Counted from the first letter of the stretch, positions 51,601 through 64,000 are shown. The stretch: 64,000 bases of DNA from Dasyornis broadbenti (GCA_013397935.1 VZRN01001189.1:310001-374000), one strand, 5' to 3'. Notes: generated by a model not told the origin, from the sequence alone. Translations and numbers: made by a program.

Positions 51601-53637
51601 CTCGCTCATGTTTCGTTTTAAATCGAAAAATTAGGCCCTTTTGTATGCTAGCCCCTTTCTAAGGTTGTTCACACTCCCTCTTCAACAGGTCTTTTACTAG
51701 ACAGAAACATCTTCAGAGGCTGCTTTTATCACTGTAATGATGATGATTGTACTGACTGTGCAAAGAGCTGGAAATGAGACCGTCGCTATTTCCCTGTGCA
51801 CGAGCAAACAAGTTGCTGTCCACAAGAATTTTCCTTGATCTCTGTGACACATCTGCTGCAGACACGTCAGGGGAAGAGTCAGTTTGTCTGTGATCATGCA
51901 TTGTAAACAGGTTTTTTTACCCAATCAAAACACAACAAAGGAGACTAAAACCTTTGTAGTGAGGATGTGTGCTTAGTACCCAGAAAATTCCAAAGAAAAT
52001 CAACAACTGAAAGGGAATACGTTCATATTGTTTTAGAGAGAACGTATAAACTGCTTCCACTTGGTTTTTGTAGTGGCAGGATATTCCAGGGGTGGTGAGA
52101 TTTGGACCTCTCCTAATATTACAAATTCCCAGTTCAAGAATACCTGTAAATGTTTATTTGATGTGAAAGAGCTAATTGTACAAATCATTATCTTCAGTCT
52201 GACATGCCTCTGCTGTTTTTTCTGTGGCAGTAATTAATTCTTTAATTAGAAAATGTCCTATTAGATAACTTTTCTGGGATCTCAGGCTATTGTCTAATGC
52301 AGGAAGCCTTCAAGAAGCTGAAGTGGTTTGGTTATGACCTTGGCAGTTTGACTACTTTTATTGTCGAGGTCTGTTTTGCTTCACTGGGAGATCATTACTG
52401 AAGAATTTAGCTTTTATGAGTGGGACTGGAGAGGAGTCTCTTGATGCTGGGATTTGGTGCTGGGGATGGAGGATGGATGCATTTACCCCCGGCCTTGCCC
52501 CTCTCTTGAAAGGGTTACCTGACCTACTTGTGAATTTGCATCTAATTTTGATCTGTCAGCATCTGCTATTCTATGAGAAGTTTGGATGAAATGAGTGAAC
52601 TTCATAAGGTATCAGAGTGAACACAAGAAAATCAATAAGCAATCTGTGTGATAATTAATTAGCGTGCCAGGATGAATTACTGTTTCTTCCCCTCCTGATT
52701 TGGGTCACAGTCACATCTGATTTGGGAAGTTGTCAGTTTTTCAATTATAGCTCGATCTTTGTTCTTGGTGTGGCTTTTTACCTTTTTTTGTTTGATGTGC
52801 CCAGAATGAAGGAGTAGCAGATAGAAACTCACACTGTGCAAACTTGCTTGTGGGAAGGAGACAATATAGAGCTCAGCACCCAGCAGAGCCTGTTGATGAG
52901 GAGGTGCTGTATGCTGTCCAAGCTGGCCTGAACCTGAGTATTTGAGCCTTCTGGAGCAGGGGTATTTGTTCATGGATCTGACACCTGCTCCAGTCTGCAG
53001 GCTCCTGTCTCTTCAGTTTTCCTGGGACTCAGATGTCATTCCTGGCAAGTAGAGTCTCTCTAGCCCATGTACTCATTCAAACTCACTGCCATCCCAAAAC
53101 ACACATGTAGTTTGGCCTGCTCTCAACTAGGTTTAGCATGGGAGTTATTCCTCAGGGTCAGCCCCAGGGTTTTTACTCCCTTCATAAGGAGGAGGGCTGG
53201 TATTGTGAGCTTTCCAGAGACTCCTGTGAAGGCAGAGCAATTACCAGCTTATTATCAGGCTTCAGGTATAAATTCCTGCCCTTGCTGTCCTGTTTCCTTT
53301 CCATGGTCACAGAAAAGACTAATCATATGTGATAGATTAATGAACTCATTCTGTAAATACACCAGGTAGTGAGACAGATGCCTATTTAACTTTCTCAGTG
53401 AACTTCAAGAACCCACATTTCCCTTCTTTACAACAAATTGGTTTCTATCAACAGAAAAAAGTCTCTCAAAGCATCTCTGCCAGGCCTCTAATGATAACAA
53501 ATAACTCTGCTTTTTACTTGATAGTAGACAAAGTAAAAGCACTCTACATCTGAGACGCTGAGTGTTCAGGAAGGATCGGAAGTGAACTGGTGATGATCAC
53601 CTGGAGCTTTAGAAATTAGCATTTACAGTGGAATGGT

Positions 53638-53672
53638 GGTGGGGGGGTATTTTTGGGGTTTGTTGTGTGTGG
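53638..53672 (+). other. G-rich tract, possible G-quadruplex former
   Basis: It contains G7, G4 and G3 runs separated by T-rich loops on the plus strand. Splitting the G7 run gives four runs of three or more, the minimum pattern for a G-quadruplex, although one loop is long. It could equally be simple G/T-rich sequence. Confidence 0.3.
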
Positions 53673-54840
53673 GTTTGATAACCTGTTCTTATGGTGTCTG
53701 AAAGAATTCATAGAAAATTAAGTGACTCTGGAATTTTCACAAAAACTACTCCAAAAAGCAGTTTTATTTTTCCTCATCCTAACTCCTAAATTTTCAAGGA
53801 TTTTTCAGTTTGCCTTCTCTTAAATATTCTTTGCTTTTTTTCTTTTAGAAACCTTGGAGAATATGGAATTGATTTCCTATTTGTGTCACTATTAAAGTAT
53901 TTTCCAATACAGCTTTCAGGGCACACCAGGAGCTCATCTTTATTAAGGGTCACATATGGAGAGACACTGATTACCCAAAATTTATGCTAGGGTGGTCACA
54001 AGTGTGGTGTAATTACTTGAGAACAGTTTTGGTCTGCAACAGTCTGCTTGATGTTTAAGAAGTTAATGATACTTATACAGGAACTTCAGGGTTTTATGCT
54101 GACCTAACCCTAACATGTAGCTGATGGTTCTATTACCCCTGCTCTCAGACTAGCTGTACTAATTTGTTTGATTGCTGTCCTTGTGGTATTTTAACCACCT
54201 CTGTTTTAAATGGCCCAAACGTGGTTTTGCAAGTATGACTAACGTGCAAGGAAGGGAGATCTCATTTTTCTTTATAATATGTGGCGTCAAAAAGAACATC
54301 TTGTGCACACAATAAATATTCTGAAAGATTTCGACACACATTCAGCACTTTCTGGCCAGGCTAAGACAGTTCTGTAGCATCAAGTTTAAAAATTCACATT
54401 TTTTCTTTTGATTGGTTCAAAGGCATGTTTGGGAAGAACCCAACGGAGGGCTTCCTCCATCAGCAGACCACAGTTGGTGGCCATCAGAATAATTGTAACA
54501 TGGCTATAAATATGTCTGGGGAGAAGAACCTCCAGCCCATTCATGCTCTGTTTCAGGATCAGAAGCATTATGAGGAAGCTGAAGTTTGGCCCTCGGCATG
54601 TTGTGGAGGCAGTGGCTTCTTACTCAACGTCTGTCTGTTATGTCTGTCACTTTTTCAGGAACTGAAAGCAGAGAGTCACATGCTGCCTACTCAAACCGAG
54701 CTAAACTGCTGCTCCATTTGTAAGGAGTCATTTGGTTTTAATTAGCAGAACGTTTTCACTGAGTGTATTGATACAGTTGAATGTCTCCTTTGGTTATGTG
54801 GAGTCAGGTTTTCTCAGGTTCCTGTGTTAGACTCTTCTTC

Positions 54841-54854
54841 TTTTTTTTTTTTTT
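54841..54854. repeat. poly(T) tract, 14 bases
   Basis: An uninterrupted T run followed by five Cs. No retrotransposed sequence was recognised beside it. Confidence 0.85.
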
Positions 54855-56355
54855 CCCCCAAGTGCAAGAGTACAAGGCTTATTTATAAAGCAGCTTTTGC
54901 GGCAAGTTTCTTATCCAACCTCAGATAGATAAGTTTAGGTTTTTAAGCAAATTGTATTTGGCAGAGGTTGGCTGGAAGGCATCAGCTCAAATGTGATGTA
55001 ACTTTTATTTTAGAATGAAGCCAAGGAGTTGCTCAGTATCTCAATGCTAAGAAACAGAGGGCGAAAGATCTTAATAACAGTAAAGTGCAACATTGTGGTA
55101 TAAGGTACTACTGTGTGCCAGCTTAAGTGATTGGAAAGAGATATAGAAAACCTTCTAGTTTTCCCTAGCAATAATGGACTAATTATCCTCCAGTTGTCAA
55201 TAATTCAGGGTGAATGAAGGGATCTAAGCAGGAGCTGAAAAGTGGAAGTAGTCCAGGGTGACGGAAGTGCGCATCCGTAATGAGCCTTCCTGCCCTGAAC
55301 TCTGACTGCTGTGGAGAAAAATTATTTTAGCTTCAGGCACCGTGTTCCCAACACAGTAGTAAAAGTAATGGATGTTGGGTAGCTTCTTAACTTCAGAATA
55401 TCTCCCAGATCAAATTATTCATTTTAAATCATGGTAGTTACTTGTGAAAACGAACCCGTAGTTCTCTGAACTCAGTAGTTGGTTTTGAACTGAAATGGGG
55501 ATGCTCTGAATTGAGCTCTGACTGCAGTCTTCAGACTCTCCCTTCCACCTTGACTTTCCAAACTTTTCAGGCACAGATATCCACCTGAAATTTTTCTCCT
55601 GGCCCTTCACATCTCATCACCACTGTATCAGCTCTCTTTACTGAAATGAATTTCTGCTTTTGTTTTGAGACAGGGCTTCCAAACCTTGAGCAAAACCTGT
55701 ATTTACAAAAAGCCACCGAATAGGGTTTTGATAGTGAAAAGATGTGCAAAGGCTCTGTGTAAAGAGCCACATTCCTGGTCAGACTGGTGGTAGATGTGTA
55801 ATAACTGGGAGGTGCAGCCCATCCTTCATCCTCACCTGGCAAATCTCTGGGTGAACTTGAACCATACAGTTGAACACTGAAAGAGATGAGAAAGATTGGA
55901 TAAGCATTTGAGTTCAAAAACTCAAATTGCAAGACCCAGGTAGCAGCATTAGATCTTCCGAGGGATCAAGCAACAAATTTTACAGGAAGCAGCTCTGATT
56001 ATCCCCCCCACCTCCCCAGTCTGTAAACATTACTGGCTGCGTCAAACTCTGAAACATGAGTATTATCTCAAACAGTCTTCCTATTCACATGAGCGATTTC
56101 AAGATTTGCTACACAATTGTTTTCCTTGTGATTCTTTCATGATAATTATGCAATTAATGTTAATCTAATATTAATGCTGAAAATCCATCCAAGTGAGTGG
56201 ATTCCTCCAGTTAAAGATACTGACAGTTTTATTTGGCTGCACTGTTTTTTATGGAAACTTTACACACTTGAATAGAGGCAACAATAAATGACAATACGCA
56301 AGTAAAGAAAATGGATGGAAAATGCAGATTTTTGCAGAGCAGTGCTCCTATTATC

Positions 56356-56591
56356 CTTGAATCACAAAATCATTTAGGTTGAAAAAGACCCTTGAGACCA
56401 TGGAGTCCAACCATTAACCCAGCACTGCCAAGGCCACCACTAAACCATGTCCCCAGGTGCCACATCTAAATGCCTTTTAAGTACCTCCAGGGATGGTGGC
56501 TCCATTACTGCTCTGGGCAGCCTGTTCCGGTGCTTGCCAACCTTCTCGATGAAGAAATTTTGCGTAATATCTAATATAAACTTCCCTTTAT
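56356..56591 (-). mobile_element. CR1 non-LTR retrotransposon, 5'-truncated 3' end
   Basis: On the minus strand this is a CR1 3' end. Within an open frame at 56440-56712 it keeps the ORF2 C-terminal motifs FILDITQNFFIEKVGKH, NRLPRAV, PPSLEVLKRHLDV and GDMV, ending at the expected stop, followed by the CR1 3' tail. Its frame is intact where the copy at 21530-21760 is broken. The tail retains a remnant of the terminal repeat (complement of AATCACAAAATCAT). The same open frame continues upstream to 56712, but similarity to CR1 there is unclear, so the 5' edge is approximate. With no reverse transcriptase it is immobile. Confidence 0.93.
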
Positions 56592-58339
56592 CAGGAAAGT
56601 TTGAAATTCTGTGACCATAAATCTTTAGATAAGTGGCAAGAGAGGTAAAGATTTTGACTGGTAAGTTGGCCATCCTCAACCATCCCCTCATCTTCAAAGT
56701 CATATGACCCACCTAATTACTGGACCAGATTAAGATACAAATGTTCATCCTTCAATTCATGAGTAATAGGGAGAAGGCAAGATATGTTGGATGATTTACT
56801 ATGGAGAGAAATCAGATGACATGTAATTTCAGTTAGGATGGGTGTATAAATTGTTATTCATTTTAGGTATAATGTTTTAAGATTTACACAGACTATAGTT
56901 TGCAAAATGTAAAAATGGGGAAAACAAAATTTTATCAAAAAGAGTCACTTAATACCAATGTAGTTGTGGTGATTTTCTCCTAATAAACTTTTCCAGCTGT
57001 GAAGATTTTTTGCTAAAGTGAAGTTGACCTCGGTAGTGTGCTCATATTCTGCATAACCTACATGGAGAGCTTAGAGTGAGTGTGGGCTGACAGCTCCAAA
57101 GCAGCTCCAGCCTGGGCAAGGACTTGTCTTGGTGCAATAGCAAACCCCGCCATGGCTTCCTGGGGAGTAGCAAGGAAAATTAAATGAGGGAGTTGGTGAC
57201 TGATGTTTAAGTGACTTATCTAGATACTTATCTTTTTCGCTAGGAGGGTTTGACTAGGATCTTATTTCTAAAGACCAGCTGAGAAATTTATTAACTGTTT
57301 GTTCAATGGAGGGTGGATGAGGTGAGCTGATGGCACCTCTGTGTTCACATGTGTGTTGCTTAGTCAGATCAGGGCACTCCCAGAAAGGCGCCTGTATTTG
57401 GGATGAGTTTAACATTTGTGCTGTTGCTTTAATGAGCAGTGATGCTCTTGTGCTGTTAAGAGTCTTCCTGTTCCCTCTGTGCGTGGAGCTCTGTGCTGCT
57501 TCACATACAACACAGTGGCCTGATTTGAAGAGCTGACCCCAGTTCTTGGATAACTGTTTCTATTGAGCTAAAAGTATTGATGTTGCCTTTTGTACCAATA
57601 GCCAACTTCTTGTAGACAATTTAATTTAGGCTGTATGTAAGGACGTAGCAGGACCCGGGTCCTGCTTGTAGTAGCAAAGCAGGTAACCTCATCTTTTATA
57701 TCCTGTGCAGCCTGCCTTCCTTATTGTGAAGGATGCAGCACAAGCTGAATTCTGAATTTTGAGGTGTCAAACTGAGTTATCTAAAGCATCATTTAAAACC
57801 TAGGTGGGCATTTTTTCACTATATGTTTTTTTATATTTGTCAAGTTGAAACATTCCCATTTTGCCTTGTAAGTTTGTTGTAGTGAAAATGCAGTTTGGCT
57901 TCTTATCATAACAGCTAGGAGTTAGATAGAAGCAATATGTATTTCTTGCTTAAACAGCCCCAAATAATTTCTGGTTTAGGTTATCTAAAAGTCTGTCCTG
58001 TGTTCCCAAGATGAAGGAGGAATTATTTGTTTCTTGGGAGATGCACAAGCCAGAAAAATTGCCTTTCACTGGTGCTTTTGTGTTGTGATTATGGAAGCAT
58101 CTTTTAGGTGACCTCTTCCAAGTTTCTGTTTGTCCTTGGGGAGTCATGGGGTGTGGGATCGCTTCTGGGAGGTGTTTGTGGCTTGTGGTGCTTGCAGCTG
58201 ACTGGAAGGTTACTGCTGTGTCTCGTTAATGGGTGGCTTAGTTTGACTTTCAGACAAATGCACTTCATTGTGCAAAGCTGTTTGGATAGAATCAGGATGA
58301 TTTAAAATCATTCCAGGACACGTTTTCCGAGACAAGACG
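56592..58339. other. non-coding stretch, no gene recognised
   Basis: The first roughly 120 bases may be a diverged extension of the neighbouring CR1. The rest holds only short unrecognised open frames and no repeat. Confidence 0.55.
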
Positions 58340-58376
58340 TTTCATATACAAAACATCTAGGGTTTTATATATGAAA
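58340..58376. repeat. AT-rich inverted repeat (hairpin), 15-bp arms
   Basis: The arms at 58340-58354 and 58362-58376 pair at 14 of 15 positions around a 7-base loop; the one mismatch is C58349 against A58367. The arm reads TTTCATATACAAAAC. It is too short for a typical microRNA precursor and has no terminator context. It could be the remnant of a small inverted-repeat element or chance. Confidence 0.7.
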
Positions 58377-60239
58377 GTTTGATAAACCTTCACAAGAGCA
58401 TTGCATTTTTTTAATGTCAACAAGCATTACAGAATGAAGTAATTTTATAATGCTAAATAGTGAATGTTCAAAATATAGCTAAAATATGCATGTAGTAAGG
58501 ATTCTGAAATCTATGATCTTGTGAGGGTGGAGTGCAGCTCTCTGTATATAGCACTTTATTTTGTAGGCTCAGAATTCCCAATGGCATCTAGTTGCCTAAG
58601 TCTTTTAAAAGCCCCAGCCATAAGCATCTTAATTTTTTCCCTCCATGATTTTTCACTGTAAGTCAAGTAAGTCTTAGTGGAAACATAAAAAAAAAAAAAA
58701 AAAATTCATCAAAGCTACAACACTAAGTACGTAGTACCTTCCACAGCCTCTCTCTAACAAACACAAAAGTCTTGAAATGACAGTTCTGGGTTTTGTCAGG
58801 ATGGAAGGCTGAGCTCGTGGTGTTTATGATTGCCAGAGCATCTGTTAACTGGGGTCTTCACACTAAGACCCAATTGTGACTTTCTTTGTGTGGGATAGTA
58901 ACTCCAGCATTATGCATGGATTCCATGGATACCAGAGTAGATACAGACGGAGCAGCCAAAATGGACCTCGGCTTTGTCAAAAACATTCAGAGGGGCATTT
59001 CTGTGTTTCTGAGTTATACAGGAGGAGTTAGTTTCTTTTTTCTTACCAGGGTTGGAGGAAATATTAAATTGCAGGTTTTTCATGCATTTGAGATTGAGTG
59101 CAGCAACACTGTAGAGAGACAGAGCACATTGTGAGGAGCATCCAGAAGCACTCATTTGATTCCTTTTTATTCTGCTGCGCATGTTCCTCATTTTCTTTCC
59201 TTGTTTGATATTCTTTTGTCAGAGGTATTTGACCCTTGTTGTTCTTTGCAAGAGGGCTGTGTTTGCTGTGGAGTCAAATCCCATTGCTTTCCACACTCTG
59301 TCTGGTCTGCCATGGGTCACAGAGGTGAGGAAAACACCAAGGAGTCGAGAGCATCCACAGGCAGATGTTGTGGCAACTTTGAGAGCTTGTCCGTGCTTGT
59401 CTGCTGGTGAAATGGGGTCTGGTTCTTGCCCAGGAAACAAATGAAGAGCCATTACACACCATCCATCTATTTTCACTATTATAAATTTAAGTAGTTAAAC
59501 TGCAGGCTGATGGTGATCATTTGTTAATGAGGCAGTGTGAGAAACCAGCCTCTTAAATCAGATATTTTAATGTTTTAGGCAGTGAGAATTTTTCAGAACT
59601 GTGACATTTTTGGTCCTGTGGTGTTTTGTTTTTTCCACCCTTACTTTTTAATTTAAGTTGGATTTGTCTTTAAGGAAGGTAAAGTGAAGAATGAAAGGTG
59701 TCAGAGATATTATGGGGGTCCTAAGTGGCTTTGGAAAGAAGTTCTCAATGGGAGATTTGACATTCTGCTTTGTTGGGTCAACTGGCTGCGTTCAGAGTCC
59801 TTTGTATTTCTGGAAAGGGCTGAGAGGTGATTGAAAATTACATAATCTGGTTCAAAACTTGGTTTTCACAGGTGACATTTTACAAGAACATTTTTCTTTT
59901 GTATTTCATTTCACAAGGAAATTTCCAAATTAACTTTTTTCCTGAAATTTCTATTTAGAAATCATAGAAACCCAAAAGTTTTCTTTGTTGTAGTTGGTAG
60001 TTTTGCCCCCCTCTCCGTAATTTCAAACTGCTACCCCCTCCCATTCCTTCCCAGCAGGAAAAAGCTGAACTGCTTAGAAAGAAGGCGATGGAAATGAACC
60101 ACTTTCTCACTTTCACAATTTGACAGCTCTGTCTTTTTCCCATTTCCTCCTTTTAGGAAAACAGGCAAAGAGTATTAATTAATCAAGTAGAATCTGGGTT
60201 TTCTGGCTTCCTGTTTTTGATACATTTGGCAGTGATTTG
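58377..60239. other. non-coding stretch, no gene recognised
   Basis: It contains a perfect A18 run. Open frames at 59156-59476 overlap on both strands and resemble nothing known. Confidence 0.6.
58687..58704. repeat. poly(A) tract, 18 bases
   Basis: An uninterrupted A run. It could be the tail of a retrocopy on the plus strand, but the 300 bases before it show no recognisable gene or LINE. Confidence 0.9.
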
Positions 60240-60540
60240 GCATTCTGTCAAAAGACCCTCTGGGCGATAATAGAGTATGGAGGAATTTAAGTGATGGTTC
60301 CAGGCCAGTTAAAGTCTGCCTTTCCATGATGGCAAATGATTCTGTATTTTATTTTGTCAGCACCTATAACATGCCCTGATATCCAGTCTGAACATTGAAC
60401 AGCTTATCAGTGTTGCAAATTGAATGGTTGACATAGGGAACTGCTGCAAAAGCCTGCTTAACTGCAGTATTTAGAGAACCAGAGCTACAACTTTCAATTT
60501 CATTTGGTGTTCACCTTTCCTAAAGAATTCCCAGAAGATT
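60240..60540. promoter_or_regulatory. candidate conserved non-coding block (weak)
   Basis: Complex, non-repetitive sequence without an open frame, bearing dispersed GATAA/TTATC-like motifs (60267-60271, 60403-60407). It was picked by eye only; support is weak. Confidence 0.15.
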
Positions 60541-61059
60541 ATAAGGGCCAAGAATTTAAATCTCTTGCTGATAGGTGGTTACTTTGCAGGTGTGAACACT
60601 GCTGTGATTTCTGTAAGCCAAGGATTTCAAATGGAGCAGTGCTATGATAAGATGATAAACCTGCTATGCTTCCAGGTAGTGTCTTATGGATTTTATCTGA
60701 TCTACTCGTCTTACTGGACCTATTTTTGCTCTATTTGCTAGCACTGTGGGTGCATTGGGCATATGGACAGGCATATGCCATGAGATGATGCTTTGGGGTG
60801 TGCTAGTCTATGTAATACAAAGCCTTTTTGTCACTAGACCTGCCTGGCATCACTCGTCTCTCACAGAGTAACTTGAGGGGTCTGACACAATTAGTGCTGG
60901 AAACAGTAAATCAGTTTAAATACTGATGTTTTGGAAAAGATCTTGTATTTGATATAGAATTTAAATTCTGTGATTCTTTGAACATCAGTCTGGATGTGCA
61001 GCTCTTGGACTTGATAAGGAAGTTTGACCTAGTAATGCACAAGTAAAAATAAGTCAGTT
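60541..61059. other. non-coding stretch, nothing recognised
   Basis: No open frame of note, no repeat and no RNA gene was seen. Confidence 0.6.
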
Positions 61060-61330
61060 GCTGTGAATGTATGTACTGAAGATCAAGTCAAGGCAAATGA
61101 ACCAGATCACTGAATTTGTGAGAAATAAAGTTATTGGAAAAATTTCTACACTACATACCGACTCCATATGCTGTCTTAGTAATGCTATAATTAAGCCAAA
61201 GAGTCATGTCAAATTGGCCTTTTCCATCTGCTCTGTGATCTGCTTGGGGAGCAATTTGGAAAGAATGACAGCTGACCTCAAAACCGACGAGTTCAGTTAA
61301 TGTATGATCCACCAGAGCTGATACTTGAAC
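61060..61330. promoter_or_regulatory. candidate conserved block or cryptic exon (weak)
   Basis: A frame without stops runs through 61067-61300 on the plus strand but resembles no known protein. Near its end the motifs TGACAG, CAGCTG and TGACCT overlap in one 15-base stretch (about 61266-61277), a combination of MEIS/TGIF-, bHLH- and nuclear-receptor-type cores. Each is common by chance. Confidence 0.15.
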
Positions 61331-64000
61331 AGGACTCATCCACTTTCATATATGGGTGCAAATTGTCCTTTGTTTAATTGGGAAAATCAAAATTAGGCTT
61401 GCCTGATGCAGGCTTGTTCAAAATTTTTGTTTCAGTAAATGCCTCTTGGTATTAGCTGAGCCATTTTATGGCTTGTAAGAACATTCTTCCATTTTATTTG
61501 CAGCTATGTAAACTGCACAATGGTTGGGTTTTTCTGTTAATTTATTATAGCTTTTGCCAAAACAAACCTGTTAATAATAAAGTCTCAAAAGTTCAGTATG
61601 AGTAATTGACATGTGAGACACGTGAAACTCAGCCTGTATTTATAATACTAATTGATTTCATTTATTTTGCATCCCCTGTGAATTTCTCACTGCCAGTCTT
61701 GTCATTATCTTAATGTTGTTGTTTCCAATAACACTCAGAAAAGTCGTTTTTAAGGCAGGGGGTCTTTCAGCACAGATGCATCAGGTGTAAAGCTTCCTCT
61801 CCTCCGAGGTGATCAAATTGGCTGAAGGAAACCCCATGGAATGGTACAGCTTAAAAACCAGGGGCTGTCCATCTGTTTGAATCTGTGTTACCTTGTGAAA
61901 ATCTGCTTAATGCTCGCTCCCATGAGTGTCTGTATTCAGAAAATGCAGGCAGGGGTTTTTGTTGTGACAGGGAAGTGTGAAAAATATTACTGCTGGAATC
62001 AGTGCAGTATCTGGAAGGTCATAGGATATACGGACTTAAAGCACTTCCTCATATGTTTGTTCTGCTGGCCTGGAATACGAAAAGCAGTCTGAATACTTTG
62101 ATGGAAAAATCTAGTTTCCATTTCTATTTGATAAACAGAGTTAAAATGTAAATGTGGTTGAGAATACCCTCCGTTAATGGTGTTTTGCCTGTCTGGCTGG
62201 TGGGCTCTGCCTTGGTGTCTCATGGGCAGCATCCTGGTGAGTAGCCATTCTCAGAGAAACAAACGTCGAGTCATGCACAGATTTTAGCCCCTGCCATAAT
62301 TCAAAGTAATCTTTAAAACAGAAATTGTTGTTAATCTGAGCTTTTCTGAGGTGTCCTTGCCTCTTCTCCCATCCCTGCTGCTTTTTAGCAATTCTCTGGC
62401 ATTGCCATTTACTCTATAGCCCAGTGCCAGTGATTTTGCTGGAGAGAAGTGCAGCTGGCTCAGGGCTGGTGTCCTGGGACAGCTGCAGTGACTCACACTG
62501 TTCCCTACCTGCTGCTCCTCTTGGCATCTCAGAGAGGAATTTTCTGAAGTCTTCAGCAGCTTGACATTGAATGTTCCAAGTCCCCACACACAGTGGGCTT
62601 TCACCAAGGTGAAATTCAGGCAAGGAAATTTGAATGAAGTGTGCTCACTTTTTTTTTTTTTTTAACTTCTGGTTTTATTTATTGGACAAAACTTTGGGAA
62701 ATATTTTCCACTCGTGTTCTGTCTCCTTTTCCTGTCCCTTCTTCCAAAAGGTGAATGAGCAGACATCACCTGCTATATTCCGAAGTGTCTCAGAAGACAG
62801 TAAGTAAGGACCAGCAAGAAAATCAGACTTGGGAGTGAGGAATATCCTGACATGTCCATGTTTTAAATACGACATGAGGATAGTCCTTTTCCTTTGCCTG
62901 CATGGCAGGTGTTACAGGCTGAAGGGAAGCAGGAGGTGTGGTCCTCCTGCAGCAGTTACATGATGGGCAGAGTGTTTGTGTTTGATGATTTTGTGATGTG
63001 TTTGATGCTGCCTTTTGGTGTGTGTTGAGAGGGGAAAGGCACTTAACCCCCACTGTAGTTACTCGGGAAGCCTCAGAGCTGCAGTGTCTCAGAGCAGCTG
63101 GTGCAGTGTTTCCTCAGAACACAATTTCCCAGCTCTACTCCTGGAAAAGCCGTATTGTGCCTCACAGTGGAAACTGCATTAGCAGTGTCATCAGTAACGA
63201 GCCGCACCTTTTAAGTAACAAGGGCTGAACAGTGTGAGTGGGAGTGAGCCAAAGCACATGTCTGGGGTGACCTGCTGAGGCTTTCTGGGGGCTGCCACAG
63301 TTTGAGTGGCCACAGGCTGGTCATGGCAGGACAGCAGCCAGTACCTCCATGCAGTGTCCAGCTGCTTCGCTTCAGCATTGATGTGGAAAGGGAAAGGATG
63401 GGTGTCTCAGCTTCAGGTGGACGTTACAGAGCTTTTAATTCACAGTCTGTTAATTCCACTGCATTGGAGCTTTACCTGTTTCAGGTGGCAGGTTTGCACT
63501 GAAGACTGTTGTCGGGGGTATTATGCAATGGTCTGTTATTTCAATGAAGTATCAAATAAAATTGTTTCCACATCAGGAAATAAGGAGATGACCTGCCAGA
63601 AAGCCTTAGTTAAACTTTTGAACATGCCTGAACCTACTGACCTTCAAGATACAGTGCAAGGCTCATTTTTTCTTTTTGCTTCAGACGTTGGCCAGATGGG
63701 ATGGCTGGAGGCACCGTATCAGTGCATGGGGGAAGGCCTCTTAATGCTGTCACCATCATTTAAATATTGATCAGAGTACACAGGACCATGTTGGCTGTGG
63801 GAGGTTACTGAGCACAGTCCCTGTAGGCTTTTCTCTGCTTCGGTGAACAGGAGCCGTGTAACCGCTGGCTGCTCATGGGTCAGCGCTGCCCCGCAAGACC
63901 AGCCTTGCACCATGCCCGAGCTGTGAATCACCAGGCCCATGCGAGGAGATCGCTCTGCAGCTGGGGAGGGGAAGCCTCAGCCTTGCCATGTGTTCCATGG
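61331..64000. other. non-coding stretch to window end, no gene recognised
   Basis: It contains a T15 run at 62649-62663 and a slightly GC-richer last kilobase. The 154-codon plus-strand open frame at 63306-63770 resembles no known family and competes with 63302-63502 in another frame. A gene starting beyond the window cannot be excluded. Confidence 0.6.
62649..62663. repeat. poly(T) tract, 15 bases
   Basis: An uninterrupted T run. It is possibly the complement of an old poly(A) tail; nothing recognisable lies on its right side. Confidence 0.85.

Larger units (their letters stand above)
48621..56355. other. long non-coding stretch, no gene recognised
   Basis: Nearly 8 kb with only short, unrecognised open frames (for example 50181-50591 minus and 54425-54745 plus). 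G-rich tracts lie at about 49326-49338 and 53638-53672, and a T14 run followed by Cs at 54841-54859. A strong pyrimidine tract ending in AG at about 53848 is not followed by a convincing exon. Confidence 0.6.

Noticed and set aside
54425..54745. 106-codon frame considered as a transposase or zinc-finger fragment because of CCSIC-like spacing
   Set aside because: Only one CxxC-like pair with no partner histidines. Not a zinc finger.
58400..58704. Retrocopy ending in the A18 tract
   Set aside because: The preceding 300 bases show no gene, SINE or LINE similarity, and no target duplication was seen.
63306..63770. 154-codon plus-strand open frame near the window end
   Set aside because: No family resemblance, and another frame is open over its first part.
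1..64000. tRNA, rRNA, CRISPR array, operon or bacterial-type system
   Set aside because: Scans for tRNA T-loop sequence found no cloverleaf context. No regularly spaced repeats and no dense co-directional genes exist. The DNA is vertebrate non-coding sequence.

Overview
The window is best read as non-coding DNA from a vertebrate nuclear genome, most likely a bird. The evidence is four partial copies of the avian-type non-LTR retrotransposon CR1 (21530-21760 minus, 31571-31937 plus, 45960-46090 plus, 56356-56591 minus). Three of them carry CR1 3' sequence with its recognisable ending. The base composition is AT-leaning and CpG-poor, there are long poly(A)/poly(T) runs, and no dense set of long reading frames exists. 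None of this fits a bacterium, phage or plasmid. Whether the window is intergenic or inside a very large intron cannot be decided from the sequence.

No host protein-coding gene, exon, tRNA or rRNA could be supported. The longest open frames are about 140-190 codons. They sit mostly in GC-richer patches, overlap frames on the other strand, resemble no family I know, and have no convincing splice-site or codon signal. The only recognisable protein-coding similarity is CR1 ORF2 remnants. The 31571-31937 copy keeps an open frame over the ORF2 tail; the two minus-strand copies keep the extreme ORF2 C-terminus and the 3' end.

Layout: 1-21529 has no identifiable gene or repeat, apart from simple-sequence tracts and two possible regulatory blocks (about 3460-4020 and 14220-14680). 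21530-21760 is CR1. 21761-31570 contains a paired CAGCTG/TAATTA cluster (23856-23874) and a CpG-retaining block with three TGCAAT motifs (25921-26140). 31571-31937 is CR1, followed by a 17-bp tandem duplication. 35020-35640 looks like the 3' part of an LTR followed by a primer-binding-site-like sequence. 38945-39660 looks like a GC-rich LTR or similar element. Further possible regulatory blocks lie at about 41090-41270, 42530-42690, 48340-48620, 60240-60540 and 61060-61330. 45960-46090 and 56356-56591 are CR1. A 15-bp-arm inverted repeat lies at 58340-58376.

Nothing here forms an operon or a multi-gene system, and I found no sign of a new defence, biosynthetic or mobile system. The points most worth checking are the two LTR-like regions and the CpG-retaining blocks, which could be conserved regulatory elements.
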